A model generated the notes under the pieces. The model saw only the letters and a program-made list of their open reading frames with translations. It had not been told where the DNA came from and did no database searches. Of a DNA stretch of 44,737 nt, positions 32,200 to 44,606 are shown piece after piece. Each line of letters opens with the position of its first letter. Positions within the stretch are counted from its first letter, which is position 1. Origin of the DNA: Gnetum montanum (taxonomy: Eukaryota; Streptophyta; Gnetopsida; Gnetales; Gnetaceae); contig MNCI01002015.1 in NCBI GenBank assembly GCA_015680685.1, positions 1 to 44,737 on the forward strand, given 5' to 3'. The translations under genes were made by a program, and so were the position numbers.

Positions 32200-33700
32200 T
32201 TGGCTTTATTTGAATTTTTAAGAACTTTGAAAATACAAGGAATTTTTAATAGAAATTAGAGTCAAATAGAAGTTCGAAAAACCGTAATTGGAATGAAAAT
32301 AGTAGAAGAGGAAATTAGAGCTTAGAAATTGAGAAATTGGAGAAAATAATGGAGAGAATGAATGTTATAAGATTGGACAAGGGGATAGAGCAGGATGCAC
32401 AATGAGGCATGTGAAAGGTATGATTGCAACAATGTCAAGGGTAAGGGGCTTAACATTCCAACCAAAAGATATGCAAGTAGGTCCTCCCCATAGCATGCAC
32501 ATGCCTAGTTTGCCCTTGCATAACTTCAATTGAGGAGCTTATGGACTCCATAGGTGACTAATGGTATGGAAGGTTAAGAACCCACATGAAAGGATATACT
32601 TAAGAATTCAAGTACATCCAACCAAATCAAGGCATCAAAAACATGGACACCAGCAATGAGGTGAATTATGAACAATAGTGATGGATGACAAAGAAGGTGG
32701 AATGGATTCCCAAGTTGAGGTCATAAGAAGTCCTTTGTGGATTGCATGTTTAAAATGACCTAAGAAGATCCATCCTTAGTCTAGACCAAAACCAATCACT
32801 TCTAGTGACTTCGCATTTCCACTCCAAGACTAATCCACCCCCTTGAGACACAAGGGTGTTCCCACAAAACAATCACCATTCTAAAAAGAGGAGAAAAGAG
32901 AGATAGGAAGTGAGAGAGGGCCTTAGTTAGAGGGGATCTTCATGCATGGGTAACATGTATTTCTAGTCCCTAACCAGTGCTTGTAGCTTGTTTATTTGTC
33001 TAAGGGATGTGCTTTGAATTTACAACCATTTTTTTTTAATCAAGTGGGAATCACACCATGCAAAGACGTTATTTAACTTCCTTTGATTGGATGATATGGA
33101 ACAGTAAGAAGTCGATGAAAACACCCAAGCACTCAAGTAAGTAGAAAAGTACAAAGAGTATTGAGTCCCCTTAAAGTCACACCCTATTCAAACCTTTGAA
33201 TCTTTCTCAATTTTGAAAACCACCAAGGTCACCAGTTGATTAAAAGTTTACTTAATGGAAGGGAACTCAAACTTCCAAAACAATGAAAACTATAAATTTG
33301 GTGAATGGGTGGATATCATGAACTCACTACCTATAACCATGAAAAAGAAACCAAGATTGAGTCATCGATACAAAAATTTAAAACTAGAAACTAGACATTA
33401 GCAAACAAATATTAAACACAAACTACCATCAGTAGCAACCATGGCAACCCGTGTCTTGTTGGCAATAAAGCATGTTTTATTAGCAAAGATTGAAAATCAC
33501 ATTTAAATAAAGTAAAATATATAAGAAAGTGTAAAATATTTTAAGAAGGATCCAAACATACTAAAAATGGTGTGAAACAAATAAAGGTGTAAAAATAGGA
33601 AAAATTTGAAAACCAAAAAGGTGTAAAATTAAATAATTTGCAAAATAAAAAATGTGAAAAAAAAGTAGAAAAACTAAGGAGCCATATGGATAATTAGCAT
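32200..33700. other. Non-coding spacer of element C between U3-like module and pol
   Basis: Homologous to 17400-18840 of element B by scattered matches such as CACACCATGCAAAGAC and TAGAGGGGAT. No open frame with recognisable content was found. Confidence 0.6.
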
Positions 33701-33714
33701 GGATGACCATCTCC

Positions 33715-34700
33715 CCCACAACTAAGTTGAAAGGAGGAGATCTCAAAAATTGAACATGGTTCTTCGTCTGTTGAGGTATTTGTTGCACTAGCTTACTTGG
33801 GTTCATGAAAAAGCTTTACTTATTGGATGTTGACCAACTGCCTTTCATTAGGGCTCTCAGGTTTATATATGGTCATGGATTTATAAGGAAAGGTTTTAGC
33901 AACTATGTAAGGTCCCTCCCACAACATTTGGAGGTTTGTCTTCTGAGGTACATGTATGAGGTTGTAGTAGAGAACCTTATCGTTCACTTGGAATTTTACT
34001 TTTCTTATCCTTAGGTCATGTTGTGTTTTTTTGTATGCCTTCTGCACTTTGTTCCAAGATAGGGCCACTAGTCGATTTTTGTCTAGCACGTTTAGGTTGA
34101 GTTATTGTTCTCTTTGTGCTAGACTTAAATCAAGGTCTAAGTCACAGGTTGTTGAAAGTGTACGGAGCTGAGATTGGATTGGGAGCATTGGGAGTTTCCT
34201 ATACACTAGCTCATAGGAAGAGTAGACAATAGGAATTTTCCATGTTGAGTGGTAGGCCCATAGGGCATCATTGAGTTTTTTGCTCTAATATTCCCTATAT
34301 TTTCTTATGGTTCTTATTAAGATTTGAGTAATCTCCTTGTTGGTGACTTTTGCTTAACTGTTGGCTTGGAGGTGGTAAGGTGTTGTTAATTTGTGGTTTA
34401 CCCCCAAGCATTACATTAACTTGCAAAAGATGGCACATGTGAAATGGATTCCATTGTTAGAAATTAGTGCATGTGGCACCCCAAACCTGTTTACAAGATT
34501 TTTTTGTATTAATCAGGCATCAGTGGATGATGTACAATTGGCAATAGCTACTGCCTCTGCCCATTTGGTGCAGTAGTCGACTGCTACTATAATATATGTT
34601 TTTTTTTGACATGGGTGTGATGGGACCCATGAAGTCTATCCCCCAAATATCAAAGCGCTCCAGTGGTTGAATCCACTGTTGAGGATCCTCCATTCATGTA
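33715..34700 (-). pseudogene. Integrase of element C
   Basis: Decayed homologue of the integrase in element B. The C-terminal domain (34089-33820) reads LWEGPYIVAKTFP. In the core, the second catalytic Asp of the SDNG motif is Asn (AAC at 34458-34456, ISNNGIHF). The residue that should be Glu is Lys (AAA at 34350-34348), as in element B. A stop (TAA) replaces the Gln two codons earlier. The enzyme is inactive on several counts. Confidence 0.82.
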
Positions 34701-35099
34701 ATCATCCCACCAATGTTCACAAGATAGGAAAAACTGATGGATGTCCCTGAAGATTATAGGCCAATAGTATCCTGCCATTAGGATTTTTATGGCCATGTGC
34801 CTCCCTACATAGTGGCCTCTGCAAGGGCCTTCATGAGCATCCTAGAGAATGTGTAATTGATCTGCATCAGGCACACACTAGCAAATCATACCATCGGCAC
34901 ATACCTTGCAATGATGTTTGTTGATTTCTATGAAGTATTTGTCCCAATGAAGAAATTATTGTTTCCTTCTAAAGTTAAGATCTTATGGCATCTCTTGAGT
35001 GAAAAAATAAATGAGGATGGCATCATACCATTTTTTTTCTGTAGGCATTTGCTCATTTATTGTAGCAGTAAAGAGGAGTTCATATGGGAATTGATTAGA

Positions 35100-35850
35100 G
35101 ATTGAGCTCTCCTCCTGTTTGTTATCCCATCTTAATCAAGAAAGATGGTCAACAACAACATTCTTAGTCCCCTTCTGATCTACCATCATGAGATTGAATT
35201 CTTGCAAGATCACAAGCCACCATATGATATAAGGGCTCACTGTCAACTTGTTCATCAGGAAGTAGATGGCACTATGATCTATGTGCACAAACACCTTGTA
35301 GCCAAGCACATAGTGCTTGAACTTCTCGAGAGCAAACACCATAGGCATCAGTTCTTTTTCAGTAGTAGTGTAATTCAACTATGCACCCACAATGCTTTAG
35401 CTTGCGTAGTGGATGTAGTATGGACATTTTTTATCATCTAGCTATGTAAGCACGACTCCCAAAGCATAATTAGATGCATCCATCATTATGTAAAATGGTT
35501 TGGACCAATTTGGTATCTGTAAAATTGGCGTGTCTACAATTTTTTCCTTCAACTATTGGAATGCATGTTTGCACTCCTTGATCCATATGAATGGAGCATC
35601 TTTCTTCATAAGCTCAACCAATGATTTTATGATCTTACAGAAATTTTCTATGAGTCACTGATAATAGCCAGTATGTCCAAGGAATAATCTAACATCTTTC
35701 ACTATCTCTGGTTGGCATGTAATTCCTTGGATGACCCTTATTTTTTCTAGGTTGACCTCAATCCCTTCTTATGAAATTTAGTATCCCAACACAATGCCTT
35801 CTTGAACCATGAGATGACTCTTTTGCTAATTGAGCCATAATTTTGTTTTA
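35100..35850 (-). pseudogene. RNase H region of element C
   Basis: The main open piece (35378-35136) reads YTTTEKELMPMVFALEKFKHYVLGY and retains HIDH, where the catalytic Asp is kept, then NVVVDHLS. The upstream connection region at about 35850-35480 has stops. It aligns with 20957-20043 of element B. Confidence 0.8.
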
Positions 35851-35899
35851 ACACATCTCTTTAGTACTTGCTCAAGGCAGTCCAAGGCTTGCTCAAACA

Positions 35900-36400
35900 T
35901 CGCTCTATATGGGAAGAAGTTGTCCATGAAGACTTCCACACAACTATTGATCTACTACTGGAAAATACTAAGGACCAGGCATTGAAATGTTGCAAGGGAA
36001 TTACATAGATTGAATGGCATCTTACAATATGTAAAAGTCCCTTGAGGACTTGTGAATATTGTCTTGGCCTGATCTTCTAGCGCAATTTGGATTTGGTTAT
36101 AGCCACTATAACCATCTAAGAAGCTATAATAGCAATGCCTAGATATGGTGTTCAACACTTGATCCACAAATGGAAATGGAAAATGATCTTTAAATGTTTC
36201 CATGTTCAATAGCCTGAAGTCAATGCAGACCCACCATTTTCCACCTTTCTTTAGCATAATTACAAGTGGGTTAATCCATTCACTATCCACGATGGGATAG
36301 ATGAACCCCACCTTGAGGAGTTGCTCTATTTCCTCCTTGACGATTTGCTTCAATTTAGGGTTTAGCCACCTCTACGATTGCCTTCTTAGCTTCATGGCCA
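35900..36400 (-). pseudogene. Reverse transcriptase of element C
   Basis: The open piece 36353-35955 begins MKQIVKEEIEQLLKVGFIYP and includes WWVCIDFRLLN and SFLDGYSGYNQIQI. The catalytic box is changed from FMDD to FMDN (35927-35919), so the polymerase should be dead. The frame is also broken after LSIFQ. Confidence 0.88.
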
Positions 36401-36499
36401 GGTCAGTGTAAATGCGATGTTGGCATATCCTTGGATCAATTCCTATCAGCTCAAGACATGACCAAGAAAAGGCTGTTGGCCATTTGTTAACCATATTTT

Positions 36500-37777
36500 C
36501 ACAGCTTTTCTTTTTATTTAGGAGCAAGTTTGGCATTAATTATGACCAACTTACCATTGTTTAAGAATGGATACTCCATACCGGCTGGTAAATGTTTTAG
36601 ATCTAGGAGCTCATGCTTAAAGTTATTAGGGATTTCCAACTCTCCCAAACAAGTATCATCATTTTCATTATTAGAGAGATAGTGATGAACTTGATCGAGT
36701 TCATTTATTCTTTCAACATAAGCACATGTTAGGCTCCAAATTGGTTTAATGAATAATGTGTTACTATCTAAGTTAGCTATCAACCATTGGGTGTCCTCCT
36801 ATTTTTTGGCTACTACATACAAACACCTTTGAATATTTTTTTCTTGTGCACACTAATTACATGATTTGATGGATGTATTTTTAACAAACCAAATTTTTTG
36901 CACATAATTGCACCCATTATTACTATACACAATGCATGGAATGCGCTTCTTCTCTAACTTTCCAAATTCATTCTCCTTAGAGATTTCCAAGGAGAGGTCC
37001 CTTATGTCCATACGTGCATTGAATATGCTTAACCAAGCCTTTCCATAATGATGGGAAAGTCACCTTTACAATTTTCAACCTTGATCACCAAAAAATTGGT
37101 AGGATAGAACCACCCACCCACTATGGTTACAATGTCCTCCACTAAGCCTAAAGAAATAATGATTTATTAGTCTACCAATTCTAAATGGATGTTGCTTTTC
37201 TTGAGAGGTGGTAGGTTCTAGGCCTTGTACATGTCGTGAGAGATGAGGTTGATACTAGAACCAGAATCAAGAGGAGCCTTATATGGCTCATGTCCAACAA
37301 TTTGCAAGTAAATGAGAGGACTTCCTGGGTCAGATCTTTTTGTGGGAAGATTGCTAACCTTGATCTAATTGGAAATGGCATGAGTTAACATTATAGTGCA
37401 AATTTGAGGTGGTGTTTGGTTTGAAGGGTACTCGAAGGTATTTGATGTAGAGGATGAGGGTGTTGGAGATGCAAGGTGACTAACCACATTAGGTTATGAG
37501 GGTTTAGGATGACTGTTGGATCAGAAAAAGGGTTGTTTCCTAGATCGATTATTTTTGCCACTTGGTGAAAAAATTGGTTGTAAATGTATAACCCTCATAG
37601 CATTTTGTTACTATAGTTGTAGAGGAATTTCTCCATGCATGGACCTTGCAGGAGATAACTAGGTAGAGGGCAAAGGGATGTGTGAAAAAGGATGCAGAGG
37701 TTGGTATTGATATGGGTTCTGCCCTCAAGTAGATGGTGAAATTGTTCGATGGTACTCTAGAGGGTAATAGTGATGCT
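36500..37777 (-). pseudogene. Protease and gag-pro linker of element C (cut by element D)
   Basis: The protease active site DSGSSINLISHDMY is preserved (Asp-Ser-Gly at 37268-37260), but a stop follows soon after. The piece 36783-36514 is the protease-RT linker, with ELLDLKHLPAGMEYPFL. The linker upstream of protease reaches 37777 and ends at the LTR of element D. Confidence 0.75.
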
Positions 37778-38640
37778 TGATGAGTCATTGTTGGTTGGTT
37801 GCATTGACGAGGCCCCATCGACATAGTGTTTTTCTGTCACCTATAAATATGCACCTACCAACTGCACTTATGACAATCCAGATTTTAGTAGTAGTGAAGC
37901 TCTTGCATTTTTTGTATTCAAATGTTAGAATTTTTTCCCCAAATGCTTGCAATAGGAGTCATTGAGTGTATAAATCTTTATTCGAGCATTGTTGTACCTA
38001 AGCATGGCAGTGTGTGCAATAATAAAGATGAGCTTTTTGATAAACCTTGCAGCACTTTGGATAGATTAGCTATTTTATTTATGCATTTACTATTTCCAAG
38101 TATTTATTAAATATTTTTAATTAGTTATTGAATATTTTCCAGTTATTACATTAATGAGACAATTAAGCAAGGTAGATTACATACATAAGTATAACTACTT
38201 CGAATATAACACGTATTCACTTGGCAATCCCAATAGTGTTATTGCTTGGTACTCTTAGTAGTGTAGCACTTGGTCGCCTAGCAGTGGATACGTGGGTTCA
38301 GGATGTGTACGGAAAATGGGAATGGATACTTATGTTAGGATTAGTTAAATGGTAGTTAATTAATTAATTTAGATTAGATAATCAAATTCCTTTTACCTAC
38401 ATTTTGAGCACCCAAAATATAAAATACAAAATGATAAAAATCAGATGCCTCAATTACACTTAATCATACCAATGTACATCACAAGTGTAATTGGGAGGAC
38501 AACGATTGACCCTAGGGCTAGATCCACTTTTTAAAGTACTAGTGCACTGGAAATGACAAAGTCCATGGTATTCAATAGGATTGTGCATGACTGCTTTGTG
38601 ATTTGTATGGTTGGACATAGGCGTACCTTGCCACTCATCA
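37778..38640 (+). repeat. 5' LTR of element D
   Basis: Begins TGATGAGTCATT and ends GCCACTCATCA (863 bp). A TATA box lies at 37842-37850 and an AATAAA at 38021-38026, which would define a short R region. It aligns with the LTRs of A and C. Confidence 0.88.
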
Positions 38641-38641
38641 T

Positions 38642-38659
38642 TGGCACTGTTGCCAAGGA
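38642..38659 (+). promoter_or_regulatory. Primer binding site of element D (tRNA-Asp)
   Basis: TGGCACTGTTGCCAAGGA follows the LTR after one base. It differs from the tRNA-Asp complement TGGCGCCGTTGCCGGGGA at three positions, all consistent with cytosine deamination. Confidence 0.85.
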
Positions 38660-38794
38660 CTTTGTTTGTGGAACGTGTGCTATTTTTGTCTAAGTGGATA
38701 CCACTAATATTGTTGTATGAACCTAAAAGTTAATATCATTCCCACTATGCATAAATTATAAAAGCACATGAACTATTTCATTTTGTTTTGCAAA

Positions 38795-40580
38795 GTGTCT
38801 TCTTCTTCTTACAAGCTTGAAGATAACAAGGCACTGGTTCCACAAGAATGCAAGGTGGTATACACTTATCCAGATGAGTTTGCATCAAATTTCACCTTCA
38901 TCCTACATCAAGATGAATAGATGCAATGGCGTGATATGGAGGGCAATATCGTTTTCCTTCCTAATCGATCTGTGAAAGGATGCTATTCAAAACCCTTAAG
39001 AAGTTGGGCATAGAAGATCTACATGAAGAATATGTTGTGGATGGATATAACACTGGGAACTATGGTCTTACTGAAACACAACGTAAGAGAGATAAGCATC
39101 AAGAGAAACTCCATGAAGCTACAAAGGGAAAACATTACACTAATCCCTTGTTCTTACTAGATCAAGAGGACAATGAGGATCCTCCCTTGGAAGGTTCTTA
39201 ACATGAAGATTCTCCACCCCCTACTATTGATGGTGAGGGTGTGAACCTAACCTTGCATTCAACTATTCATAAAATAGGATCAGGAAAGAGTGATAGCCAA
39301 GGTAGGGACTCAAGTAAGCACCACAACAGTAAGGGATCTAAGGATGGTGATCGTAATAAGCGTAAGAATGGTGGTGGATACCACGGTGGTGGTGGCAGTC
39401 CACCTTCCTCTTCATCCTCTTCATCAAATTTTGAACATTCCTCTTCATCTAATGGTTCTCATGGAAGTCACTGTTGAAACAACCATGATAAAGGTGATCA
39501 ATGAAATAACAATGACTATGATGACCACCAAAATCGAAGGGGTGGCCAAAACCATCATTAGCATCATGGATGCAACAATGATGATGAACTATTATTGGTG
39601 ACTTGAAGTATGCTCAACATTGCGAAGGTAGTAAGAATCCCAACCAAGCATATGAAGGATAGTCAGATCAAGTGTCTAGACATGAACAATATCTCAAGAT
39701 TTGGGGGTGATACAATTCTAATCTGCAGATACATCTACAATATTTTCAAGTTGCCTATGCCTTACAAAACATAGATAATGAGTGGTAGAAACTCAAGCTT
39801 TTCCCAAGGACACTCGTAAAGAAAGTTGAAAGTTGGTACCGATCCTTGGAGCCATAATCTATCCATAGATGGAGTACCATGTTAGAACTATTCAATGACA
39901 AATACCAGATGTACTCTAGAATGTCTAATCTGAGAAGGCAAATCCAAGGTTGGAAACAAGGAGCACATGAACCCTTGGATGCCACCATGGGCCAATCCTG
40001 TTCACTCTTACATTGATGTCTTGGCCTCTTAGAGAAAAAAACTTTGCCACATTATAGATGGGCTCAAAGTAGAAACAAGAAGAACCCCTTGGGATGTATG
40101 CCCAAGGAAGGTTGTTTGAAATGAAGCTCATGAAATCCAAAGGTTAATTGAGTAGGTGGTAAAAGAAGAAGGTGAGCTATGAAAAAGAGAAAGTGCTAAA
40201 GAGTATAATAGGGAACCCTCCATTGGAAAATAAGAGATCTGATTTTGTGACAAGGAGGAGTCACCACTGGATGAAATGGTGAACAGAAAGACCTTGCCTA
40301 TCCAAAAATCTATGTTTGACATTTTGGCCAAGGTTGACAAGTTATGGGACTCTTTGGATGACAATTTTTGAATTACTTTGAAGATTGTGAAAGAATCCAA
40401 AGAGAAAAATAGTGATCATAATCATAGGAGACAAAAAGAAGCTAAATGTGCCTACCAAAGAGGTAAGGGCAAAGCTGCTATAGTAGAGGAATTTGTGGAG
40501 TCTGACTTTGATGATGAAACTGAATGTAACATCTATCAATATGAACATCCAAAGGGATGTTGCCCTGTGGTGTCACAGTT
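38795..40580 (+). pseudogene. gag of element D
   Basis: Homologous to gag of A and B. The start codon is GTG where A and B have ATG (38795). An open piece at 38980-39201 reads MLFKTLKKLGIEDLHEEYV. A Ser/Gly/His-rich linker follows at 39240-39475, and the core region and Glu/Lys-rich tail lie at 39640-40370. It then reads DDETECNIYQYEHPKGCCPV at 40510-40570, the sequence seen at the gag-pro border in B. Numerous stops break it. Confidence 0.8.
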
Positions 40581-40589
40581 ATAAGAGTT

Positions 40590-41240
40590 TGGAGTGTACG
40601 CACTGAATCCTTGCCTAGCATGTAGGCAAGCTCCAAGATGATTGCCTTACCCTCAAGGCAGTCCAAGATAGTTCCACTAGCAACAACAAACTTACTATCC
40701 AATTGGAACTCCTTCACAACCTTATGAACAATACCAATAGTGGTACGAACCACAATCATGAGGAGTACCACCATTAAGGTAGAAGTACCCTTATAGGCAA
40801 CCAGATCCATACGAGTACTATGTTCAACAGCCTGTCTCCCCAAGAAGTTCAAGAAGTTATGCATCATTCCAACATCACTATTACCCTTTAGAGTACCACC
40901 AAACACATTCACCATCTACTTGAAGGAAAAACCCATATCCGTATCCTTATCATCCTTGACATCCCTCTGCACCTACACCTCCACCTTCAACCCAATTACC
41001 TCCTACTCTATCTATGCAAGGTGAGATTCCTCCATGGCTGTAACAACAAAATGCTACAAGGGCGATACACTCACAACCATTTTTTCAACCAAGTGGTCTA
41101 GATAATCAATCAAGGAAATGACCTTTCTTCTAGCTTAGCAGTCCTCTCCAACCCTTACAAGCTACTCTAACTGATCACCCTGCATCTCTAACACCCTTAT
41201 CCTCTACATTAAACACCTTTGAGTGCCCTTCAAACTAAGT
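40590..41240 (+). pseudogene. gag-pro linker of element D
   Basis: Pro, Gln and Tyr-rich in the plus frame with many stops. It matches 23280-22540 of element B and 37777-37400 of element C. The open frame on the opposite strand (40915-40478) is a shadow. Confidence 0.6.
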
Positions 41241-42060
41241 GCTGCCTAGGATTTTCACTGTGATGTTAACCCATGCTGTTTCTAATTGGATCAAGGTTGA
41301 TAACCTTCCTACAAAAACATCTAATTCAAGAAGTCCACTCATCTTTCTGTGGATTGCTAGACAGGAGCCATGCAAAGATCTTCTTAACTCTAGTTTTAGA
41401 GTTAACCTCATCTCCCATGATATGTACAAGGCTTGGAACCTACTACCTCTTAAGAAGAGCAATATCTGTCTAGAATTAGTAGATTAGTTGATTACTGTCC
41501 CTTTGGGATTAGTAGAGGACATTATGATCATAGTTTATGGGTGGTCCTATCCTATTGATTTTCTGGTAATCAAGGTGGAAAATTGCAAAAGTGACTTTCC
41601 CATCATCATGGGAAGGACTTGGTTAAGCATGGTTGATGTGCGAATGGGTATAAGGGACCTATCTCTAAAAATATCTAAGGAAAATGAGCTAGGAAAGATT
41701 GAGAAGAAGCATATTTCATGCATCACATATAGCGATAACGGGTGCAATTGCGTGCAAACAATTTGGTTAATCAAGAGCACACACATTGATGCATGCAATT
41801 AGTGTGCACAAGACATTAAGATTCAACGGTGTCTATACATAATAGCCACAAAGCAGGAGGGAACCCAGTGGTGAATATCTAATTTTGATAGCAACACAAT
41901 ATGCATAAAACCAACTAAGAGTTTAACTTGAGCATATGTTGAACGCATGGATAAAATTGAAGAAGTCCATTCCCAACTCTCTAATGAAGATGATGATAAC
42001 TATTGATGAGAAATCCCTGATCACTTCAAGCAGGAGCCCTTAGAACTAAAAAATTTATCA
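41239..42060 (+). pseudogene. Protease of element D
   Basis: Open piece 41239-41487 reads THAVSNWIKVDNL, then CKDLLNSSFRVNLISHDMY. The catalytic Asp-Ser-Gly of B and C is Asn-Ser-Ser here (41386-41394), so the protease should be inactive. After a stop the reading continues at 41488-41802 with FLVIKVEN and IIMGRTWLSMVDV, a pattern of the C-terminal half, and then the linker HISCITYSDNGCN. Confidence 0.85.
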
Positions 42061-42066
42061 GTTGGT

Positions 42067-42780
42067 ATGGAGTATGCATTTTTAAAGAATGGTAAACCAG
42101 TCATCATTAATGTCAAACTTGCTCCTAAACAAAAAAAAAAATTGTTGAAAGTGATAAATAAATGGTCAACAACCTTCACTTGGTTATATCTAGAGCTAAT
42201 AGGAATCAATCTTAGGATATGCCAGCACTGCATCTACACTGACCCAACCATGAAGTCTAGAAGGCAGCTGTAGAGGCAATTAAACCCCAAATTAAAGCAA
42301 ATTATCAAGGAAGAGATAGAGCAACTCCTCAAGGTGGGGTTTATTTATCCAATCATGGATAGTGAGTGGGTTAGCCCACTCATAATTATACTAAAGAAGG
42401 ATTACAAATGATAGGTCTGCATCAACTTTAGGCTATTACATATGGCAACATTTAAGGATCATTTTCCTTTGCCATTTGTGGATCAAGTATTAGACACCAT
42501 ATCCAGGCATTGTTATTATAGCATTTTGGATAGTTATAGTGGCTATAACCAAATCCAAATTGCGCTCAAATATCAAGCCAAGACAACATTCACAAGTCCT
42601 TGGCGGACTTTTGCATATTATAATATGCCATTTGGCCTATGCAATGCCCTAACAACATTTCAACATTTGGTCCTTAGTATCTTTTAACAATAGATCGGTA
42701 GTGGTGTTGAAGTCTTCATGGATGACTTATCCACTTATGGAGCTACCTTTGAGTAAGCCTTGGATTGACTTGATCAAGTA
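42067..42780 (+). pseudogene. Reverse transcriptase of element D
   Basis: Includes the linker MEYAFLKNGKPVIINVKLAP at 42067, then DSEWVSPLIIILKKD near 42360, a stop within the WVCIDFRLL block, and the open piece 42442-42687 with MATFKDHFPLPFVDQVLDTI and PFGLCNALTTFQHLV. The catalytic FMDD box is kept at about 42718-42726. Stops flank it. Confidence 0.88.
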
Positions 42781-42810
42781 CTAAAAAGATGTGTTCAGAC
42801 AAACCTACAG

Positions 42811-42892
42811 CTCAATTAGCAAAAGAGCCATCTCATGGTCTAAGAAGGCANTCTCAATTAGCAAAAGAGCCATCTCATGGTCTAAGAAGGCA
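42811..42892. other. Exact 40-bp direct duplication across an N (likely assembly join)
   Basis: The sequence 42811-42850 is repeated exactly at 42853-42892, with N at 42851. It resembles overlapping contig ends that were not merged. Confidence 0.85.
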
Positions 42893-43236
42893 TTGTGTTA
42901 GGGCATCAAATTTCATAGAAAGGGATTGAGGTAGACCCAGAAAAGATAAGGGTCATCTAAGGAATAACATGCCAACTAGAGGTCGTTAAAGATGTTCAGT
43001 CATTCCTTGGACACATTGGTTCCTGCTGGTGCTTTATTGAGAATTTCTTTAAGATTGCAAAGCTATTGGTAGAACTTACAAAGAAAGATGTACCTTTCAT
43101 TTTGACCAAGGAATGTGTAAACACATTCCAACAATTAAAAAGAAACTCATAGAAACACCAATCCTATGAGCACCAGATTGGTCCAAATCATTCTATATCA
43201 TGATAGATGCATCTAACTATGCTTTGGAAGTAGTGC
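42893..43236 (+). pseudogene. RT-RNase H connection of element D, cut by element E
   Basis: Contains SFLGHIGSCWCFIENFFKIA and FILTKECVNTFQQLK in broken frames, then MIDASNYALEVVL. It ends at the LTR of E. Confidence 0.75.
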
Positions 43237-44045
43237 TAATGAGTGGCGAGGTACCCCTATACTCAACCATATGAATACAAGTGTGCACGCGCGATCCGGT
43301 CGAACTCCAAGGAATAAGTGCTTACGCACCCTAATGGAACACTTAAGGCTAATCAATCGCTATCTTCCCAAACTCACTTGTATTGTCATAGTTGTATGGT
43401 TAAGTGAGTTTGAGGTATATGATTTTTATGTCTTTTATCCTTTTAATGCCTATGCTAAGAGGGAATGGTAAAGAGACTAATTAACTAACTATTCGCTAAC
43501 TAAGTTCTAATCATCCTATCACTAGTATCCGTTCCCACTTGCCGTACACACCCTGACTAGTGCAATGTTGCTAGGATTACCAAACACTACTTGTTACTGG
43601 GTTACCAAGCATTACACACGTGCTTGAAGCAGTCATACTGAATGCACTTAACTAAGAGAGTAAAGGGTTTAGAGAGATTAATTATCTAAGAAAGCATTTA
43701 AACATTTAATATTAATTAAATCCTATTTAGCTTAGTCCACATGTTACAAGGTTTATCAGAAAGTTCATCTTTATTTCCATACACAAATGTGTGCTCAGGT
43801 ACAATTTGCTCGAATAAAGATTCGTTCACTTTGAGACTCCTACTACGGGCACATGGAAATTATTCTATCTTTGGAATGGTAAAACTGCCAAAGTTTAGCT
43901 AAGGGTCTAGATCTAGATTATCTTACAAGGGAAAGACGTCTCTTATTTATAGACAAAGTGATTGGCAACGATATCGTGTACGCGATATTGCAGGGGCTAA
44001 TGCGATATCACCTACGCGATATTATGGCCCATGCAATATCGCGTC
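43237..44045 (-). repeat. 3' LTR of element E
   Basis: The plus-strand start matches the other LTRs (GGTACCCCTATACTCAACCA). A TATA box lies at 43943-43951. The far end near 44045 is imprecise because TCATCA and the polypurine tract are missing; similarity to the post-tract sequence of B and C resumes at about 44050. Confidence 0.7.
43968..44044. repeat. Cluster of GCGATAT/ATATCGC motifs in U3 of element E
   Basis: Five copies of a GATATCG or GCGATAT palindromic half-site lie within about 75 bp: near 43970, 43982, 44002, 44016 and 44033. The position corresponds to the GTATACG/GTCGAC array in B. Confidence 0.8.
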
Positions 44046-44417
44046 CCAACATACTGAAGTTCCTTACAAAATATTGGGAAGGCATGGGATTATTGACTCG
44101 AATGATACTAATGGTGATGGGGTGACATGTGAACGGATCATCATTACAAAACATGACAAAATTAGTGTTCATGACAACAAGAGTGAACACTATACACATT
44201 TGACATCCAGCATTATTTGGTAGCTGGGAGAGAAGAAAGAAGAGAGAGAGAGAAAAAGAAGAAGAAAGAAGAAGTCTGCTGCTATCGACAAAAAGATTGC
44301 ACTTTTTGTTGTCCATCCATAAGCACGTCATCAATCTTGTACCTTGCATAACCGCTTCAGCACTAGTCCATTCCAAGTGTTTCCTCTAGATCCAATCCAT
44401 TGTCGTATGATTGCCAT
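44008..44417 (-). other. Short leader or aORF remnant of element E
   Basis: The ATG at 44417 sits in GCAGATGGCA, the same context as the aORF start in B, and reads MAIIRQWIGSRGNTWNGL, then breaks. Another open frame from 44376 (122 codons) has a Leu/Ser-rich segment from low-complexity sequence. No domain is recognised, and the purine-rich run at 44227-44272 drives its composition. Confidence 0.3.
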
Positions 44418-44590
44418 CTGCACACACAACACAATCTTAAATTAGCCAAGGTAAATGAACCACAATGTAGTTGATACCTTGCCTCAGTGTAAGGCTCATT
44501 GTTGTGATATGGCTAATGTAGATTTGGGGATATAATACTAGTGACTACCCGAGGTGTAGGGGTTAGGAGAAAATTGAAAAAATTGGACCA

Positions 44591-44606
44591 GGACCCCCAT
44601 GATTGA
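44591..44606 (-). promoter_or_regulatory. Internal polypurine-tract-like motif of element E
   Basis: The minus strand reads CTCAATCATGGGGGTCC, matching the internal motif of B at 17144 and C at 30732. Confidence 0.45.

Larger units (their letters stand above)
26464..37777 (-). mobile_element. Element C: Athila/Tat-like LTR retrotransposon, interrupted by element D
   Basis: Sense on the minus strand. Present in plus-strand order: 3' LTR, polypurine tract, aORF, internal PPT-like motif, a solo LTR inserted at 30865, U3-like module, non-coding spacer, integrase, RNase H, RT, protease and part of the gag-pro linker. At 37778 it runs directly into the LTR of element D. The linker sequence up to 37777 aligns with element D itself near 40870-40920, so the join lies inside C. 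The 5' LTR and gag of C must lie beyond the window if they survive. The 5 bp left of C's 3' LTR are AATAG. All genes are decayed. Confidence 0.88.
37778..43236 (+). mobile_element. Element D: Athila/Tat-like LTR retrotransposon, plus strand, interrupted by element E
   Basis: Starts with the 5' LTR and primer site, followed by gag, linker, protease, RT and the start of RNase H. It stops at 43236, within RNase H (after DASNYALEVVL), where the LTR of element E begins in opposite orientation. The 5 bp left of the LTR are ATGCT, so the expected partner should lie beyond the window. D inserted into the gag-pro linker of C. All genes have stops. Confidence 0.88.

Noticed and set aside
40478-40915. 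Minus-strand open frame of 145 codons
   Set aside because: It is the antisense shadow of the gag end and gag-pro linker of element D.
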